Below, in pieces: positions 1 through 8,496 of a stretch of DNA of 43,788 nucleotides; the first letter of the stretch is position 1; each line of letters starts with the position of its first letter. Both the position numbers and the translations under genes were made by a program. The notes beneath the pieces were generated by a model. It was not told the origin of the DNA, ran no database searches, and worked only from the letters and a program-made list of their open reading frames with translations. The stretch lies in contig MEQQ01000065.1 of NCBI GenBank assembly GCA_001770285.1, positions 14,369 to 58,156 of the forward strand. Direction: 5' to 3'. This stretch comes from Betaproteobacteria bacterium RBG_16_66_20. Lineage in GTDB: Bacteria > Pseudomonadota > Gammaproteobacteria > Burkholderiales > SG8-39.

Positions 1-819
1 CGCGTGGTCGTCTGGACCATCGTCAACCTCGAGGTGTGGGACATTGCCCGCGCCATGGCGCGCCAGGTGCTGCCGGCGCCCACCGGCGCGGTGCTGCTGC
101 CCGACGTGGCCAACTGGAGCTGGCACGAGTACGGCATGCGGGTCGGCTTCTGGCGGTTCGAAGCGCTGTTTCGCCGGCTGCGCATCCGGCCGACCCTGGC
201 GCTGAATGCGCGCGTCTGCGTCGATTACCCGCGCGTGGCGCGGGCCTGCCTCGAGGCGGGCTGGGAATTCATGGGCCACAGCTATGAGCAGGGTCCGATC
301 CACCGCGAGAACGACCAGCCGGGAATGATCAAACGGTCCCTGGACACGATCGAAAAATTCACCGGCAAGCGGCCGCTGGGCTGGCTCGGGCCGGGTCTCA
401 CGCAGACCCTCGACACGCCCGAAAACCTCGCTGCAGCGGGCGTGAAATACATCGGCGACTGGGTCTACGACGACGAGCCGACCCAGATCAATACCGCCAG
501 CGGGCCGCTCGTCACGCTGCCCTATTCAGTCGAGACCAACGACATCCCGATGATGCTGGTGCAGCACCACGAGGCGGCCTACTGGAGCAGGAAGTGCCTC
601 GACACCTTCGAGCGCTATTACGAGGAAGGCGCAGGGCGCGCCAAGATCATGGCGATCGCGATCCATCCCTACATCAGCGGCCAGCCGTTCCGCATCAAGT
701 ACCTGGAGCAGGTCTACAAAGCCATCAACCGCCGCCGCGGCGTGCTGCACTGGAACGGCGAGCAGATCCTCGACTGGTACCTGAAATCCCGAGCAGCCGC
801 GCGGCGTTCTGCCCCATGA
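1..819 (+). CDS. Polysaccharide deacetylase family protein (5' end cut by window)
   Basis: The reading frame is open from the first base, so the true start lies outside the window; about 272 codons are visible. The protein resembles the NodB-fold deacetylases of the PuuE/allantoinase-like group. It has the GPGLTQTLDTPENLAAAG segment, a DWVYDDEP segment (residues about 157-164), HSYEQ near residue 93, and a late HPYISGQPFR segment followed by the usual end of the barrel (GEQILDWYL). Such enzymes hydrolyse amide or N-acetyl bonds with a metal ion; the substrate cannot be told here. The last residues after LDWYL look like a read-through tail. The gene converges on, and overlaps by 95 bases, the amidohydrolase gene on the other strand. 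Confidence 0.8.
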   Translation, partial: RVVVWTIVNLEVWDIARAMARQVLPAPTGAVLLPDVANWSWHEYGMRVGFWRFEALFRRLRIRPTLALNARVCVDYPRVARACLEAGWEFMGHSYEQGPIHRENDQPGMIKRSLDTIEKFTGKRPLGWLGPGLTQTLDTPENLAAAGVKYIGDWVYDDEPTQINTASGPLVTLPYSVETNDIPMMLVQHHEAAYWSRKCLDTFERYYEEGAGRAKIMAIAIHPYISGQPFRIKYLEQVYKAINRRRGVLHWNGEQILDWYLKSRAAARRSAP

Positions 820-1843
820 TCTTGTCCTTATCTTTGGAACTCAATTTTGAGATTTTATTGATAAAACCTACCGGATCCTCGACTCCCATGTCGTAAGGGT
901 AGTCGGTGCCGAGCAGGACGTGGCCGGCGCCGAAACGCTCGATCAGGTGCTCGAGCATCCCGGGATCGAAGGCGATGGTGTCGAAGTAGAACTTCTCCAG
1001 CGATTTCGAAGGCTTCTTCTTGATCACCGTGCGGCAATCGGGCCGCGCCTTCCAGGCGTGGTCCATGCGCGCCCAGTAGTGCGCCAGGTAGCCGCCGGCG
1101 TGCGGCAGCACGACTTTCAGCTTCGGGTGGCGCTCCATGACGCCGTCGAAGATCAGGTGGCTCGCCGCCACGGTGGTCTCGAGCGGATTGCCGATCACGT
1201 TGTTGAAATAGTGGTCCATCAGCCGTTCGCCCTGCGTGAAGCCGATGGGATGCATGAAGATGACGATGTCTAGGTCTTCGGCTTTCCGGAAGAAATCCTC
1301 AAGATTCAACTTCATGTCCGTCAAATCCATCCCGTTCACGCTGGGATTGATCTCGACCCCGCGCAAGCCAAGCTTCTCGACGGCATATTCCAGTTCCGAC
1401 ACCGCAAGACCGGGATCCTGCAGCGGCACCGTGCCCAGGCCCACGAAGCGGTCGGGCCACCTGGCGGCGATCTGCGCAAGCCGCTCGTTCACCGCGCGCG
1501 CCAGTTCCGCGCCCAGCCCCGGGTCGGTCCAGTAGTAGGTCTGGTTCGGCGCCGGCGATACCGCCTGGATGTCGATGCCCATGCGGTCCATGTGCCTGAG
1601 CCGGACCTCAACGTCCGAGAGCATCGGCGCGCGGTCCTTCATCTGCTTGACGTTGACTTCGCGCGTCAGCGCGTTGGCGAACCTGACCGACGGCTCGTGC
1701 GGCGCGGGATTCAGGTGCGCGACCTTCGCCGCAACCTCCGGGTTCAGGTAATGGCAATGGATGTCGACCTTGAGGCTGCCGCGCCTCTTGGTCTTCACCA
1801 CCGATTCCGAGCCGGAGGAACGCGGCGCGCAGCTGTACATCAT
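725..1843 (-). CDS. Amidohydrolase family protein (ACMSD-like, COG2159)
   Basis: A 372-residue metal-dependent hydrolase or decarboxylase of the amidohydrolase-2 group, related to aminocarboxymuconate-semialdehyde decarboxylase. Visible metal-site motifs are DIHCH (about residue 28), FMHPIGF, PHAGG and GTDYPYD. The start ATG (1843-1841) overlaps the TGA of the upstream binding-protein gene as ATGA, so translation is probably coupled; a later start near the DIHCH motif is possible because the first 25 residues are poorly conserved in type. The C-terminus should end around AARLLGI, but the frame runs about 20 Arg/Ser-rich residues further into the convergent deacetylase gene. Substrate unknown; a cyclic or aromatic carboxylate imported with the help of the neighbouring binding protein is a reasonable guess. 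Confidence 0.85.
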   Translation of the reverse strand: MMYSCAPRSSGSESVVKTKRRGSLKVDIHCHYLNPEVAAKVAHLNPAPHEPSVRFANALTREVNVKQMKDRAPMLSDVEVRLRHMDRMGIDIQAVSPAPNQTYYWTDPGLGAELARAVNERLAQIAARWPDRFVGLGTVPLQDPGLAVSELEYAVEKLGLRGVEINPSVNGMDLTDMKLNLEDFFRKAEDLDIVIFMHPIGFTQGERLMDHYFNNVIGNPLETTVAASHLIFDGVMERHPKLKVVLPHAGGYLAHYWARMDHAWKARPDCRTVIKKKPSKSLEKFYFDTIAFDPGMLEHLIERFGAGHVLLGTDYPYDMGVEDPVGFINKISKLSSKDKDKIMGQNAARLLGISGTSRGSARRSSAARRGGG

Positions 1844-2793
1844 GGATTGACTTTGATGTTCGCTTCCTTGATCAGTTTCGTGAACTTGTCCATCTCGGTC
1901 TTGATGAAGGCGCCGAACTGCGCGGGGCTACTGCTCACCGCCTCGACACCGAGATCGGCGAATTTCCCTTTTACGACCGGATCCTGCATCACCTTGACCA
2001 TGTCGGCGTGAAACTTGTCCACGATCGCCTTGCTTACCCCTGCAGGGAAAAGCACGCCCCACCAGTTCACCACCACCAGGCCCGGCACCGTGGAATCGCA
2101 GGTCGGCAGCTCGGAGAGCAGCACGAATTTCTGCGCCCCGGTGGTGCACAGCGCGCGCAGCTTGCCGGCGCGGATGTGCGCCATCGCCGGGAGCGCATCG
2201 GAAAAGATCATCTGGATCTGCTGGCCCAGCAGATCCTGCACCGCCAGCACGCCGCCCTTGTAGGGGATCTCCACCATGTTCGCCCTGGTGAGGTTCTTCA
2301 GCATCTCGGTGCTCAGATGCGAAACGCTGCCGGGCCCGCTGGTGCCGTAGGAGAGCTTGCCGGGGTTGGCGCGTGCGTAGGCGAGCACCTCGTCGAACGA
2401 TTTCACCTGCCAGGCCGAGTTCACGACCAGCACGTTGGGCCCGGTCGAGATCAGCGATACCGGAACGAAGTCCTTGTCCATGTTGTAGGGCACTTTCGAG
2501 AGCAGCGGGTTGACCGCGGCAGGGCCGATGTTGCCCACCACGAAGGTGTAGCCGTCGGCCGGCTGCCGCGCCGCGTATTCCATGCCGATGGACCCGGCGG
2601 CGCCGGGCTTGCTCTCGATGAGGACCTGCTGGCCCCAGACTTCGGACAGCTTCTGGCCGAAGACGCGCGCCATCAGGTCGGAGCTGCCGCCGGGCGGATA
2701 GGTGACTATCAACTTGACGGGCTTGGAGGGGTAAGGCTGGGAAAATGCATTGCTGCAGATCAGCGCCAGGCAACACAACAGGATTCTCGACAT
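1840..2793 (-). CDS. Tripartite tricarboxylate transporter substrate-binding protein (Bug/TctC family)
   Basis: A 317-residue periplasmic solute-binding protein. The start at 2793 is chosen because it gives a clean signal peptide (MSRILLCCLALICSNAFS, then QPYPSKPVK) and has a GGAGAGG ribosome binding site just upstream; the frame is open further upstream but that part is not signal-like. Family motifs are YPPGGSSDLMAR, GAAGSIGMEYAA, and PYNMDKDFVPVSL. Bug proteins normally deliver carboxylates to TctAB permeases, but no TctA or TctB gene is in the window, as is usual for the expanded Bug families of Burkholderiales. It is the first gene of a two-gene unit with the amidohydrolase, so both may act on the same compound. 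Confidence 0.92.
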   Translation of the reverse strand: MSRILLCCLALICSNAFSQPYPSKPVKLIVTYPPGGSSDLMARVFGQKLSEVWGQQVLIESKPGAAGSIGMEYAARQPADGYTFVVGNIGPAAVNPLLSKVPYNMDKDFVPVSLISTGPNVLVVNSAWQVKSFDEVLAYARANPGKLSYGTSGPGSVSHLSTEMLKNLTRANMVEIPYKGGVLAVQDLLGQQIQMIFSDALPAMAHIRAGKLRALCTTGAQKFVLLSELPTCDSTVPGLVVVNWWGVLFPAGVSKAIVDKFHADMVKVMQDPVVKGKFADLGVEAVSSSPAQFGAFIKTEMDKFTKLIKEANIKVNP

Positions 2794-2848
2794 GACCTCT
2801 CCTCGTAATCGCTTGCACGAATTCTTACCGCAACAGTAACCTAGCGCA

Positions 2849-4066
2849 ATGGCTGCTGCGCTTTCTTTCAATATGCGACTCCTCGCCCACCACGAATTGC
2901 AGGGGTTTGGCGGCATCGGCGAGGGCATGGCGCTGCAGCAAACGCGCGGCGGACGCCGCATCCTGTGGCTCGCCCACGAGGCGGCGCCGAAGAACTTCAC
3001 CGGCGTCGACGTCACCGACCCGCGCGCGCCGCGCGTCGTGGTGCAGACCGACCTGCCGCACGCGAAAATGCGCTCGAATTCGCTCGATGTGACGGGCGAC
3101 GTCATGGCGGTGGCCTACCAGACCAGCGAAACCGGGCTGCAGCCGGCCGGGTTCGACCTGTTCGACATCGGCACGCCTGAAAACCCGAAGCGCATCTCGC
3201 ATTTCGACGCCTCCGGCAGGCATTCCCGCGGCGTGCACCAGCTATGGTTCGCAGACGGCGAATTCGTCCACATGTCGAGCGGCGCCGCCGATTTCCAGCC
3301 GCGCCATCCGGAGGACGACCAGATCTACCGCATCGTCGACGTGCGCGACCCGGCCAGGCCCGCGGAGGCGGGGCGCTGGTGGCTGCCCGGCACGCGCGAA
3401 GGCGACGCCGCGCCCGCGCCCGCCCGGCTCGATCCGGGCATCGCGACCGGCTTTCGCGCCCACAATACCAATGTCTTCCCGCAGCAGCCCGACCGCGCTT
3501 ACCTCGGCTACATCGACGGCGGCGCGGTGATCCTAGACATCGCCGACAAATCGCGCCCGAAACTCGTCGGCCGCTGGAACCATTCGCCGCCCTTCAACGG
3601 GTTCACCCACACCGTGCTGCCCCTGTTCGGCCGCAAGCTGCTGATCGTCAGCGACGAGTGCGTGCGCGACGACGGCGCCGACTGGCCGCGGCTGGTATGG
3701 GTCGTCGACGGGCGCGACGAGCGCAACCCGGTGCCGATCAGCACCTTCCCCGCGCCGCCGGTCGCCGCCTTCATCCAGCGCGGCGGCCGCTTCGGCGCCC
3801 ACAACCTGCACGAAAACCAGCCCGGGCCGACCTCGTTCCGCTCGGAGCAGATCATCGTCGGCACATTCTTCAACGCCGGCGTGCGCGCCTACGACCTCGC
3901 GAACCCGTTCCAGCCGCAGGAGATCGCGTATTACGTGCCCGAGGCGCCGAAGCTTTCGCGCACCGGCGCGATCCAGCTGAACGACGTCTACGTGGACGAG
4001 AAACGCATCGTTTACACTGTGGACCGCCACGCGGGTGGGCTTTACATTCTTGAATTGACAGTGTGA
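2849..4066 (+). CDS. LVIVD-repeat-like beta-propeller protein, function unknown
   Basis: A 405-residue protein built of repeated strands of the LVIVD/propeller kind, seen as FTGVDVTDPRAPRVV, FDLFDIGTPENPKRI, YRIVDVRDPARPAEAG, VILDIADKSRPKLVG and YDLANPFQPQEIAYY. There is no clear signal peptide; a start at MRLLAHH (2873) is an alternative. His-rich segments (RAHNTNVFP, FGAHNLHENQPGP) may bind metal. It is transcribed divergently from the Bug gene with only 55 bases between them, and its stop overlaps the GTG start of the CobW-family GTPase gene, so the two are probably made together. Distantly similar propellers are annotated as selenium-binding-like or hypothetical; no enzyme activity can be assigned from sequence. 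Confidence 0.75.
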   Translation: MAAALSFNMRLLAHHELQGFGGIGEGMALQQTRGGRRILWLAHEAAPKNFTGVDVTDPRAPRVVVQTDLPHAKMRSNSLDVTGDVMAVAYQTSETGLQPAGFDLFDIGTPENPKRISHFDASGRHSRGVHQLWFADGEFVHMSSGAADFQPRHPEDDQIYRIVDVRDPARPAEAGRWWLPGTREGDAAPAPARLDPGIATGFRAHNTNVFPQQPDRAYLGYIDGGAVILDIADKSRPKLVGRWNHSPPFNGFTHTVLPLFGRKLLIVSDECVRDDGADWPRLVWVVDGRDERNPVPISTFPAPPVAAFIQRGGRFGAHNLHENQPGPTSFRSEQIIVGTFFNAGVRAYDLANPFQPQEIAYYVPEAPKLSRTGAIQLNDVYVDEKRIVYTVDRHAGGLYILELTV

Positions 4067-5091
4067 AACGTGATCCCCTCGCGGGCCGAATTCCGATAAC
4101 CCTCATCACGGGGTTTCTAGGAAGCGGGAAAACGACCCTGATCGGCAAGCTGCTGCGCCACCCGGGAATGGACCGCGCCGCCGTCATCATCAACGAACTG
4201 GGCGACGTCGCGATCGATCATCAGCTGGTGGCCGCATCCTCGGAGCAGATGACGCTGCTCGGCAACGGCTGCCTGTGCTGCACGGTGCGCACCGATCTCC
4301 AGGAAACGCTGCGCGAGATGTTCATCAAGCGGCGCGCGGGAGAGGTGATCGATTTCGACCGCGTCTTCGTCGAGACCACGGGGCTCGCCGATCCGGTGCC
4401 GGTGCTGCATTCGTTCCAGAGCGACGGCCTGCTCGGCGCGCAGTTCCGGCTCGACGGCGTGGTCACCGTGGTGGACGCCGTGAACGGCATGGGCCAGCTC
4501 GACACGATGCCCGAGGCGGTCAAGCAGGCCGCCGTAGCGGACCGGATCGTTCTCAGCAAGACGGATATTGCGGATGCGAATGCAGTTTCTGCTTTGATTG
4601 CACGTCTAACAGCGCTCAATCCATTCGTTTCGATTTCAACCGCGATTCAAGGCGAGATCGACCCGGCGACGCTGGTCGATATCGGGCCGGCAAGCGCGAA
4701 GACCCTTCCCGCGGAACTCAGTCGCTGGCTCGGTGACGGAAATACGTATCTTGGAAAAAAACTTAAAGGAAATCACGACGCAGCGATCCGCGCCTTCAGC
4801 CTGCGCTTCGAGCAGCCCTTTACGTGGGACAGCCTGAATGCGGCGCTGCAGACGCTGACCGCGCTGCGCGGGCCCGACCTGCTGCGGGTGAAAGGCATCG
4901 TCAACGTCGAAGGCGAACCCGGCCCGGTGATCCTGCAGGCGGCCCAGCACGTCATCCACCCGCCGGTCACGCTTGCGGGCTGGAACGACGCCGATAGAAG
5001 CACGCGCATCGTGTTCATCGTCCGAAACATCGCGCGCGAAGCCGTGGAATCGCTGTTTGTCGCGGTCGGTACGCTCAGGCCGGCTGCGTAA
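4063..5091 (+). CDS. CobW/COG0523 family GTP-binding metallochaperone
   Basis: A 342-residue G3E-family P-loop GTPase. The Walker A motif GFLGSGKTT is at residues about 17-25, the metal-binding CxCC motif (GNGCLCC) at 70-73, a DxxG-like ETTGLADP segment follows, and SKTD supplies the NKxD-type base specificity. The C-terminal CobW_C domain is present (LRVKGIVNVEG). Members move Zn2+ or Co2+ to client enzymes. Start is GTG at 4063, overlapping the upstream stop as GTGA. The gene ends 17 bases from the convergent end of the corrinoid methyl-transfer operon, which makes a role in supplying cobalt or zinc to that system possible but unproven. Two patches (about 4560-4640 and 4740-4775) are noticeably AT-rich for the region. 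Confidence 0.9.
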   Translation: MKRDPLAGRIPITLITGFLGSGKTTLIGKLLRHPGMDRAAVIINELGDVAIDHQLVAASSEQMTLLGNGCLCCTVRTDLQETLREMFIKRRAGEVIDFDRVFVETTGLADPVPVLHSFQSDGLLGAQFRLDGVVTVVDAVNGMGQLDTMPEAVKQAAVADRIVLSKTDIADANAVSALIARLTALNPFVSISTAIQGEIDPATLVDIGPASAKTLPAELSRWLGDGNTYLGKKLKGNHDAAIRAFSLRFEQPFTWDSLNAALQTLTALRGPDLLRVKGIVNVEGEPGPVILQAAQHVIHPPVTLAGWNDADRSTRIVFIVRNIAREAVESLFVAVGTLRPAA

Positions 5092-5107
5092 GCGCGCACA
5101 TCAGGGG

Positions 5108-6025
5108 CTACTTCCGGTAAAGCTTGCGTACCGCGCGCATGGCGTTGGTCCCGGTCTGCTCGAGGAACTCGCGGTAGACCCCGAACACGTAGTTGTCCTC
5201 GGGCAGCGGCGCATAGCCGCGCCAGGGCGTGCCCAGGACCGTGTCGAAGCCGCCGGGCACGGCGAGCGTCAGGAACGAATTTTCGAGCGCCAGCTTGAGG
5301 TCGGACCCGTCGGCGGCCTTGGCCGGCAGCTGCTGCCCGATGTTCGTCAGCCCACCCATCAGATGCACGCCGCGAAGGACGGGATCCGCGCGCAGCGTGC
5401 GGATCGCCTCGAGCGTGGCACGGTTCAGGCCCTGGGTATCGGCGACCACTGCGCTCACCGAGATGTCGATGTAGACGTCGTCCAGCGCGATGCCGAAGTC
5501 GTTCCCCAGCCGCAGCGCCGCGCGCCGCGCCGTGGAGGCGATCTCGGCCGCGGTCTTGTTGCCCTTGGGGACGCCGTCCTCGACGCGCTCGGAGGCCATC
5601 ACGACGACCTTGAACGGGCGCAGCTTGTAGAGCTCCATCAGGTCCCAGCGATGCTCCGTGATCGAATTGACCATCGGCAGCTTGCCTCCGGCGCGCGCCT
5701 GGTCGTAGGTCCTGAGGCAGATCTCCTGCACCTGGGCGCTCGGAAAATCGAAACACAGCGGGAGCGTCACCGCGCCCTGGATCGCGCGGATCACTTCGGC
5801 CATGAAATCGGGCTCGGTCACCGCCCGCGCGCCGATGGTCACGTCCAGATAGGCAGCTCCGGCCTGCGCCTGCCGGACGGCGAGCGCCTGGATGCCGGCC
5901 AGGTCGTTGCGGTCGAGCAGCTCGCGGGTGCTCTTGAATCCCGGATTGATCCGGTCGCCGATGATCGAGATGGCGAACCGGTCCGGGTGCGCCGGTTGGC
6001 GCGGGAGATTCGGTGCTTCGGTCAC
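5108..6025 (-). CDS. Methyltetrahydrofolate:corrinoid methyltransferase (pterin-binding, MeTr-like)
   Basis: A 305-residue TIM-barrel enzyme of the dihydropteroate-synthase/MeTr superfamily. Visible motifs are IIGDRINPG at the start, LDVTIGA, MVNSITEHR and HLMGGLTNIGQQLP, which line the pterin pocket. In this family the protein moves a methyl group between a corrinoid protein and tetrahydrofolate. The start GTG at 6025 overlaps the TGA of the RACo-like gene as GTGA; the frame is open far upstream but that part is a shadow of the activator gene. It is the last gene of the seven-gene operon and probably the acceptor step, forming methyl-THF for oxidation through the MetF homologue. Confidence 0.88.
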   Translation of the reverse strand: MTEAPNLPRQPAHPDRFAISIIGDRINPGFKSTRELLDRNDLAGIQALAVRQAQAGAAYLDVTIGARAVTEPDFMAEVIRAIQGAVTLPLCFDFPSAQVQEICLRTYDQARAGGKLPMVNSITEHRWDLMELYKLRPFKVVVMASERVEDGVPKGNKTAAEIASTARRAALRLGNDFGIALDDVYIDISVSAVVADTQGLNRATLEAIRTLRADPVLRGVHLMGGLTNIGQQLPAKAADGSDLKLALENSFLTLAVPGGFDTVLGTPWRGYAPLPEDNYVFGVYREFLEQTGTNAMRAVRKLYRK

Positions 6026-7812
6026 GACGGGTTCCTTGCGGCGTGAATCGGATCGAAGCCGATTCGGTTGAGAAAGGATTTCTGAAAACCGGGCAGCGTG
6101 CTGAGTTCGAGGTAGCGGCAACGGCACGCGAGCTGCGCCGCGCGCCTGCGCGCGTGCGTAGAGGCGAGCATCTGCCTGACTCCGGCGCCTGCCGCATTGC
6201 CGACCTGCGCGAAGCGCGCGGCCGGCAGGTCGGGGAACAGCCCGATCGCAACGCCGCTTTGAACGTCGAGATAAGCGCCGAACGCGCCCGCAATGATGAA
6301 ACGCTCGATGCTCGCCGCCTCGATGCCCGCCTGCTCGAGCAGCATTTCGGTGCAGGTGCGGATCGCCGCCTTGGCGAGTTGCACCGCGCGCACGTCCTCC
6401 TGCGTGAACGCGACGCCGGGGGCGAGCAGTGCGGCGCGCTTGCCGTGGTCCTCGCGCACCAGCGGATGATGCGCCACGATGCGGCCGCGCTCGCTGACGG
6501 CCCCGCAGCGCCGCAGCGTGGCGAGGGCGTCGAGCACTCCCGAACCGCACAGGCCGACCGGCTCCGTGCCGCCGATGACCTTGATCACGATCTCGCCGTC
6601 CCGCAACGCGACCCGTTCGATCGCACCCTCGGCGGCGCGCATGCCGCAGGAAATGTGTCCGCCTTCGAGCGCGGGGCCCGAGGGACAGGAGGCGCTCACG
6701 AGTTCCCCGCGGTGATAGAGCGAAACCTCGGTATTGGTGCCGATGTCCATCACGACGCTGGTGGTCGTCTTCGCCCATCGGTCTTCGGTTGCAAGCAGCG
6801 CCGTGACGTGATCGCCGCCGACGAAGCCGCCGATGGTCGGCGCCAGGTGAACGTAGGCGCCCGGACAGATCGCCAGGCCGAGATCGCGCGCCTTGACCTC
6901 CAGCGCCTCCCGCACCGCCGCGACGAAGGGCGCGCGGCCCAATTGGCGCACCGGCAGCCCGAGCAACAGGTGTTGCATGGCGGTATTGCCGCACACCACC
7001 AGGTCGACGATATCTTCGGTCTTCGCGTGCACCGCGCGGCAAAGATCATGCGCGAGCGCGTTGATCGCGGCGACCGCAGCGGTGCGCAACTCCGCGGCAG
7101 CTTCCGGCGAGCCGATCGCATGGTTGATGCGACTGATCACGTCGGCACCCCATGCGACCTGCGGATTCTCGATCCCGAGGCTGGCAAGACAGCTGCCGCG
7201 CTCGAGGTCGACGAGAAAAGCGGCCGCATTGCTGGTGCCCAGGTCCACCGCCAGCCCGAGCGCAGGACTTCCCGTCGCTGCGACCCCGATCAGCTCGCTG
7301 CCGCGCAGCCTTGCGCGCAGCGAGCCTCGCTCCCGGTGCAACATCTGCGGCAGCCGCCGGGCCGCGCTGAGGTCGAGCCGGTCCACCGGGAGCGGCGCGA
7401 GCGCGCCTAGCAGGCGGTCGGCGTCGGCGCGCGGATCGGACAGGGAGGCCTGCGGAACCGCGACATCCCGACTGACAACGGCAGGCGCGATTTCGAGCGA
7501 CTCTGCCCCGGTCCCGGCCTCGACCGAGCGCACCACCGGTGCGGTCGAGCGCGGCGCCAGCTCCAGCACGCAGTCCGAACGCGGGCGCAACTGGCAGGCG
7601 CGGACCCACTTCGTTCCGTGCCTGCGGTCCATTTTTCCAGCGACCACCCGGACCATGCAGGTGCCGCAGCTGCCGCGGCCCCCGCAGGCGCCGACGATAC
7701 GCACGCCGCCGCGGCGCGCGCTCTCGTAAATCGTCTCCCCGCCGGATGCGGGAATCTCCCGATCCAGATGGGGAAAGCGCAGCGTAAAAAAACGCCCGGC
7801 CCCGGGGCTCAC
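6022..7812 (-). CDS. RACo-like reductive activator of corrinoid protein (2Fe-2S plus ASKHA domain)
   Basis: A 596-residue protein with an N-terminal plant-type [2Fe-2S] ferredoxin domain (cysteines 43, 49, 52 and 73 in a C-x5-C-x2-C-x20-C arrangement) and a large C-terminal ASKHA ATPase-like part (GLAVDLGTSNAAAFLVDL near residue 188; VVMDIGTNTE; IAGAFGAYLD). This architecture is that of RACo proteins, which use ATP to reduce accidentally oxidised Co(II) corrinoid back to Co(I). Start is GTG at 7812, overlapping the upstream stop as GTGA. Its position between the methyltransferase genes fits a repair role for the corrinoid protein made from the same operon. Confidence 0.88.
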   Translation of the reverse strand: MSPGAGRFFTLRFPHLDREIPASGGETIYESARRGGVRIVGACGGRGSCGTCMVRVVAGKMDRRHGTKWVRACQLRPRSDCVLELAPRSTAPVVRSVEAGTGAESLEIAPAVVSRDVAVPQASLSDPRADADRLLGALAPLPVDRLDLSAARRLPQMLHRERGSLRARLRGSELIGVAATGSPALGLAVDLGTSNAAAFLVDLERGSCLASLGIENPQVAWGADVISRINHAIGSPEAAAELRTAAVAAINALAHDLCRAVHAKTEDIVDLVVCGNTAMQHLLLGLPVRQLGRAPFVAAVREALEVKARDLGLAICPGAYVHLAPTIGGFVGGDHVTALLATEDRWAKTTTSVVMDIGTNTEVSLYHRGELVSASCPSGPALEGGHISCGMRAAEGAIERVALRDGEIVIKVIGGTEPVGLCGSGVLDALATLRRCGAVSERGRIVAHHPLVREDHGKRAALLAPGVAFTQEDVRAVQLAKAAIRTCTEMLLEQAGIEAASIERFIIAGAFGAYLDVQSGVAIGLFPDLPAARFAQVGNAAGAGVRQMLASTHARRRAAQLACRCRYLELSTLPGFQKSFLNRIGFDPIHAARNPS

Positions 7813-8483
7813 GGGTGAAGCTCGGCGCGCGCGACGCAGCAGCGCTCGCGCCTCGGGCAGGTATCGCAGCGCGACCAGCTCGCCCTGGGGAGCGCAATGC
7901 CCACGCCGAGCAGCATCGAGGTGGATTTCACCGGGCGCATCATCGAGCCGCGGCCCAGGGAGACGCCGATGCGCTCGGCCTGCGCCAGCCGCAGCACCGC
8001 GGCTTGAGCCTCGAGGGCAAGCCCCGGGTCGCCGGGGCGCAACTCGCCGGCCATGGTCAGGCCCCGGCGCCTGACTTCGGCAAGCATCCGGTCCTGGGCA
8101 CGCCGCGTCACGGCGAGCAGCAGCTCGTTGCCGAGATCGTCCAGCGCGAGCGCGAGCGAAACGCGGCGTTCGGCGAACAGCGCGCTGACGCGGTGCTCGA
8201 GCGCAGCGCCCAGCGTAGCCGCACCGCAGGCCAATGCCGTCAATTCGCCCGCCGGCGGCAGCAGCCGCGGCGCTTCGAGCCGCTCGCCGCCGGCGACCAG
8301 AACCTGTCCCGCCGGCGCCTCCAGCGGCACGATGCGAAAATGGTACGCCGCGTGCACCAGCGGCTCGCGCTCCACGCGCTCGATCGCCTGGCGCCGCATC
8401 CGGTCCTGGACGCTGGAGCGTGCACGCCGGGCAGGCCCGCGGGCCAGCATGCGCATCACGTCGAAGCCGCTGGCGCCGGCCAT
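7809..8483 (-). CDS. MetH activation-domain-like protein with C-terminal Cys motif
   Basis: A 224-residue protein related to the AdoMet-binding activation domain of B12-dependent methionine synthase: it has ALACGAATLGAALEHRV and a GVSLGRGSMMRPVKS segment, the usual place of the substrate-binding loop. It ends in a C-x2-C-x5-C motif (CDTCPRRERCC) that may bind metal or an Fe-S cluster. The start at 8483 (MAGASGFD) is preceded by an AAAGGA ribosome binding site. Stand-alone proteins of this type are often found in corrinoid methyltransferase clusters; they may help handle or reactivate the corrinoid protein, but no activity is established by sequence alone. It sits between the UroD-family gene (13-base gap) and the RACo-like gene (GTGA overlap). 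Confidence 0.75.
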   Translation of the reverse strand: MAGASGFDVMRMLARGPARRARSSVQDRMRRQAIERVEREPLVHAAYHFRIVPLEAPAGQVLVAGGERLEAPRLLPPAGELTALACGAATLGAALEHRVSALFAERRVSLALALDDLGNELLLAVTRRAQDRMLAEVRRRGLTMAGELRPGDPGLALEAQAAVLRLAQAERIGVSLGRGSMMRPVKSTSMLLGVGIALPRASWSRCDTCPRRERCCVARAELHP

Positions 8484-8496
8484 TGCGGGGTCCTTT

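Noticed and set aside
2008-2808. Long plus-strand frame opposite the first Bug gene
   Set aside because: High-GC antisense frame without start signal or family motifs; the minus-strand gene has a signal peptide and ribosome binding site.
5108-7042. A 644-codon open frame on the minus strand, apparently fused to the methyl-THF methyltransferase
   Set aside because: The upstream half is an Arg/Ala-rich shadow of the RACo-like gene in another frame; the real start is the GTG at 6025 with a stop/start overlap.
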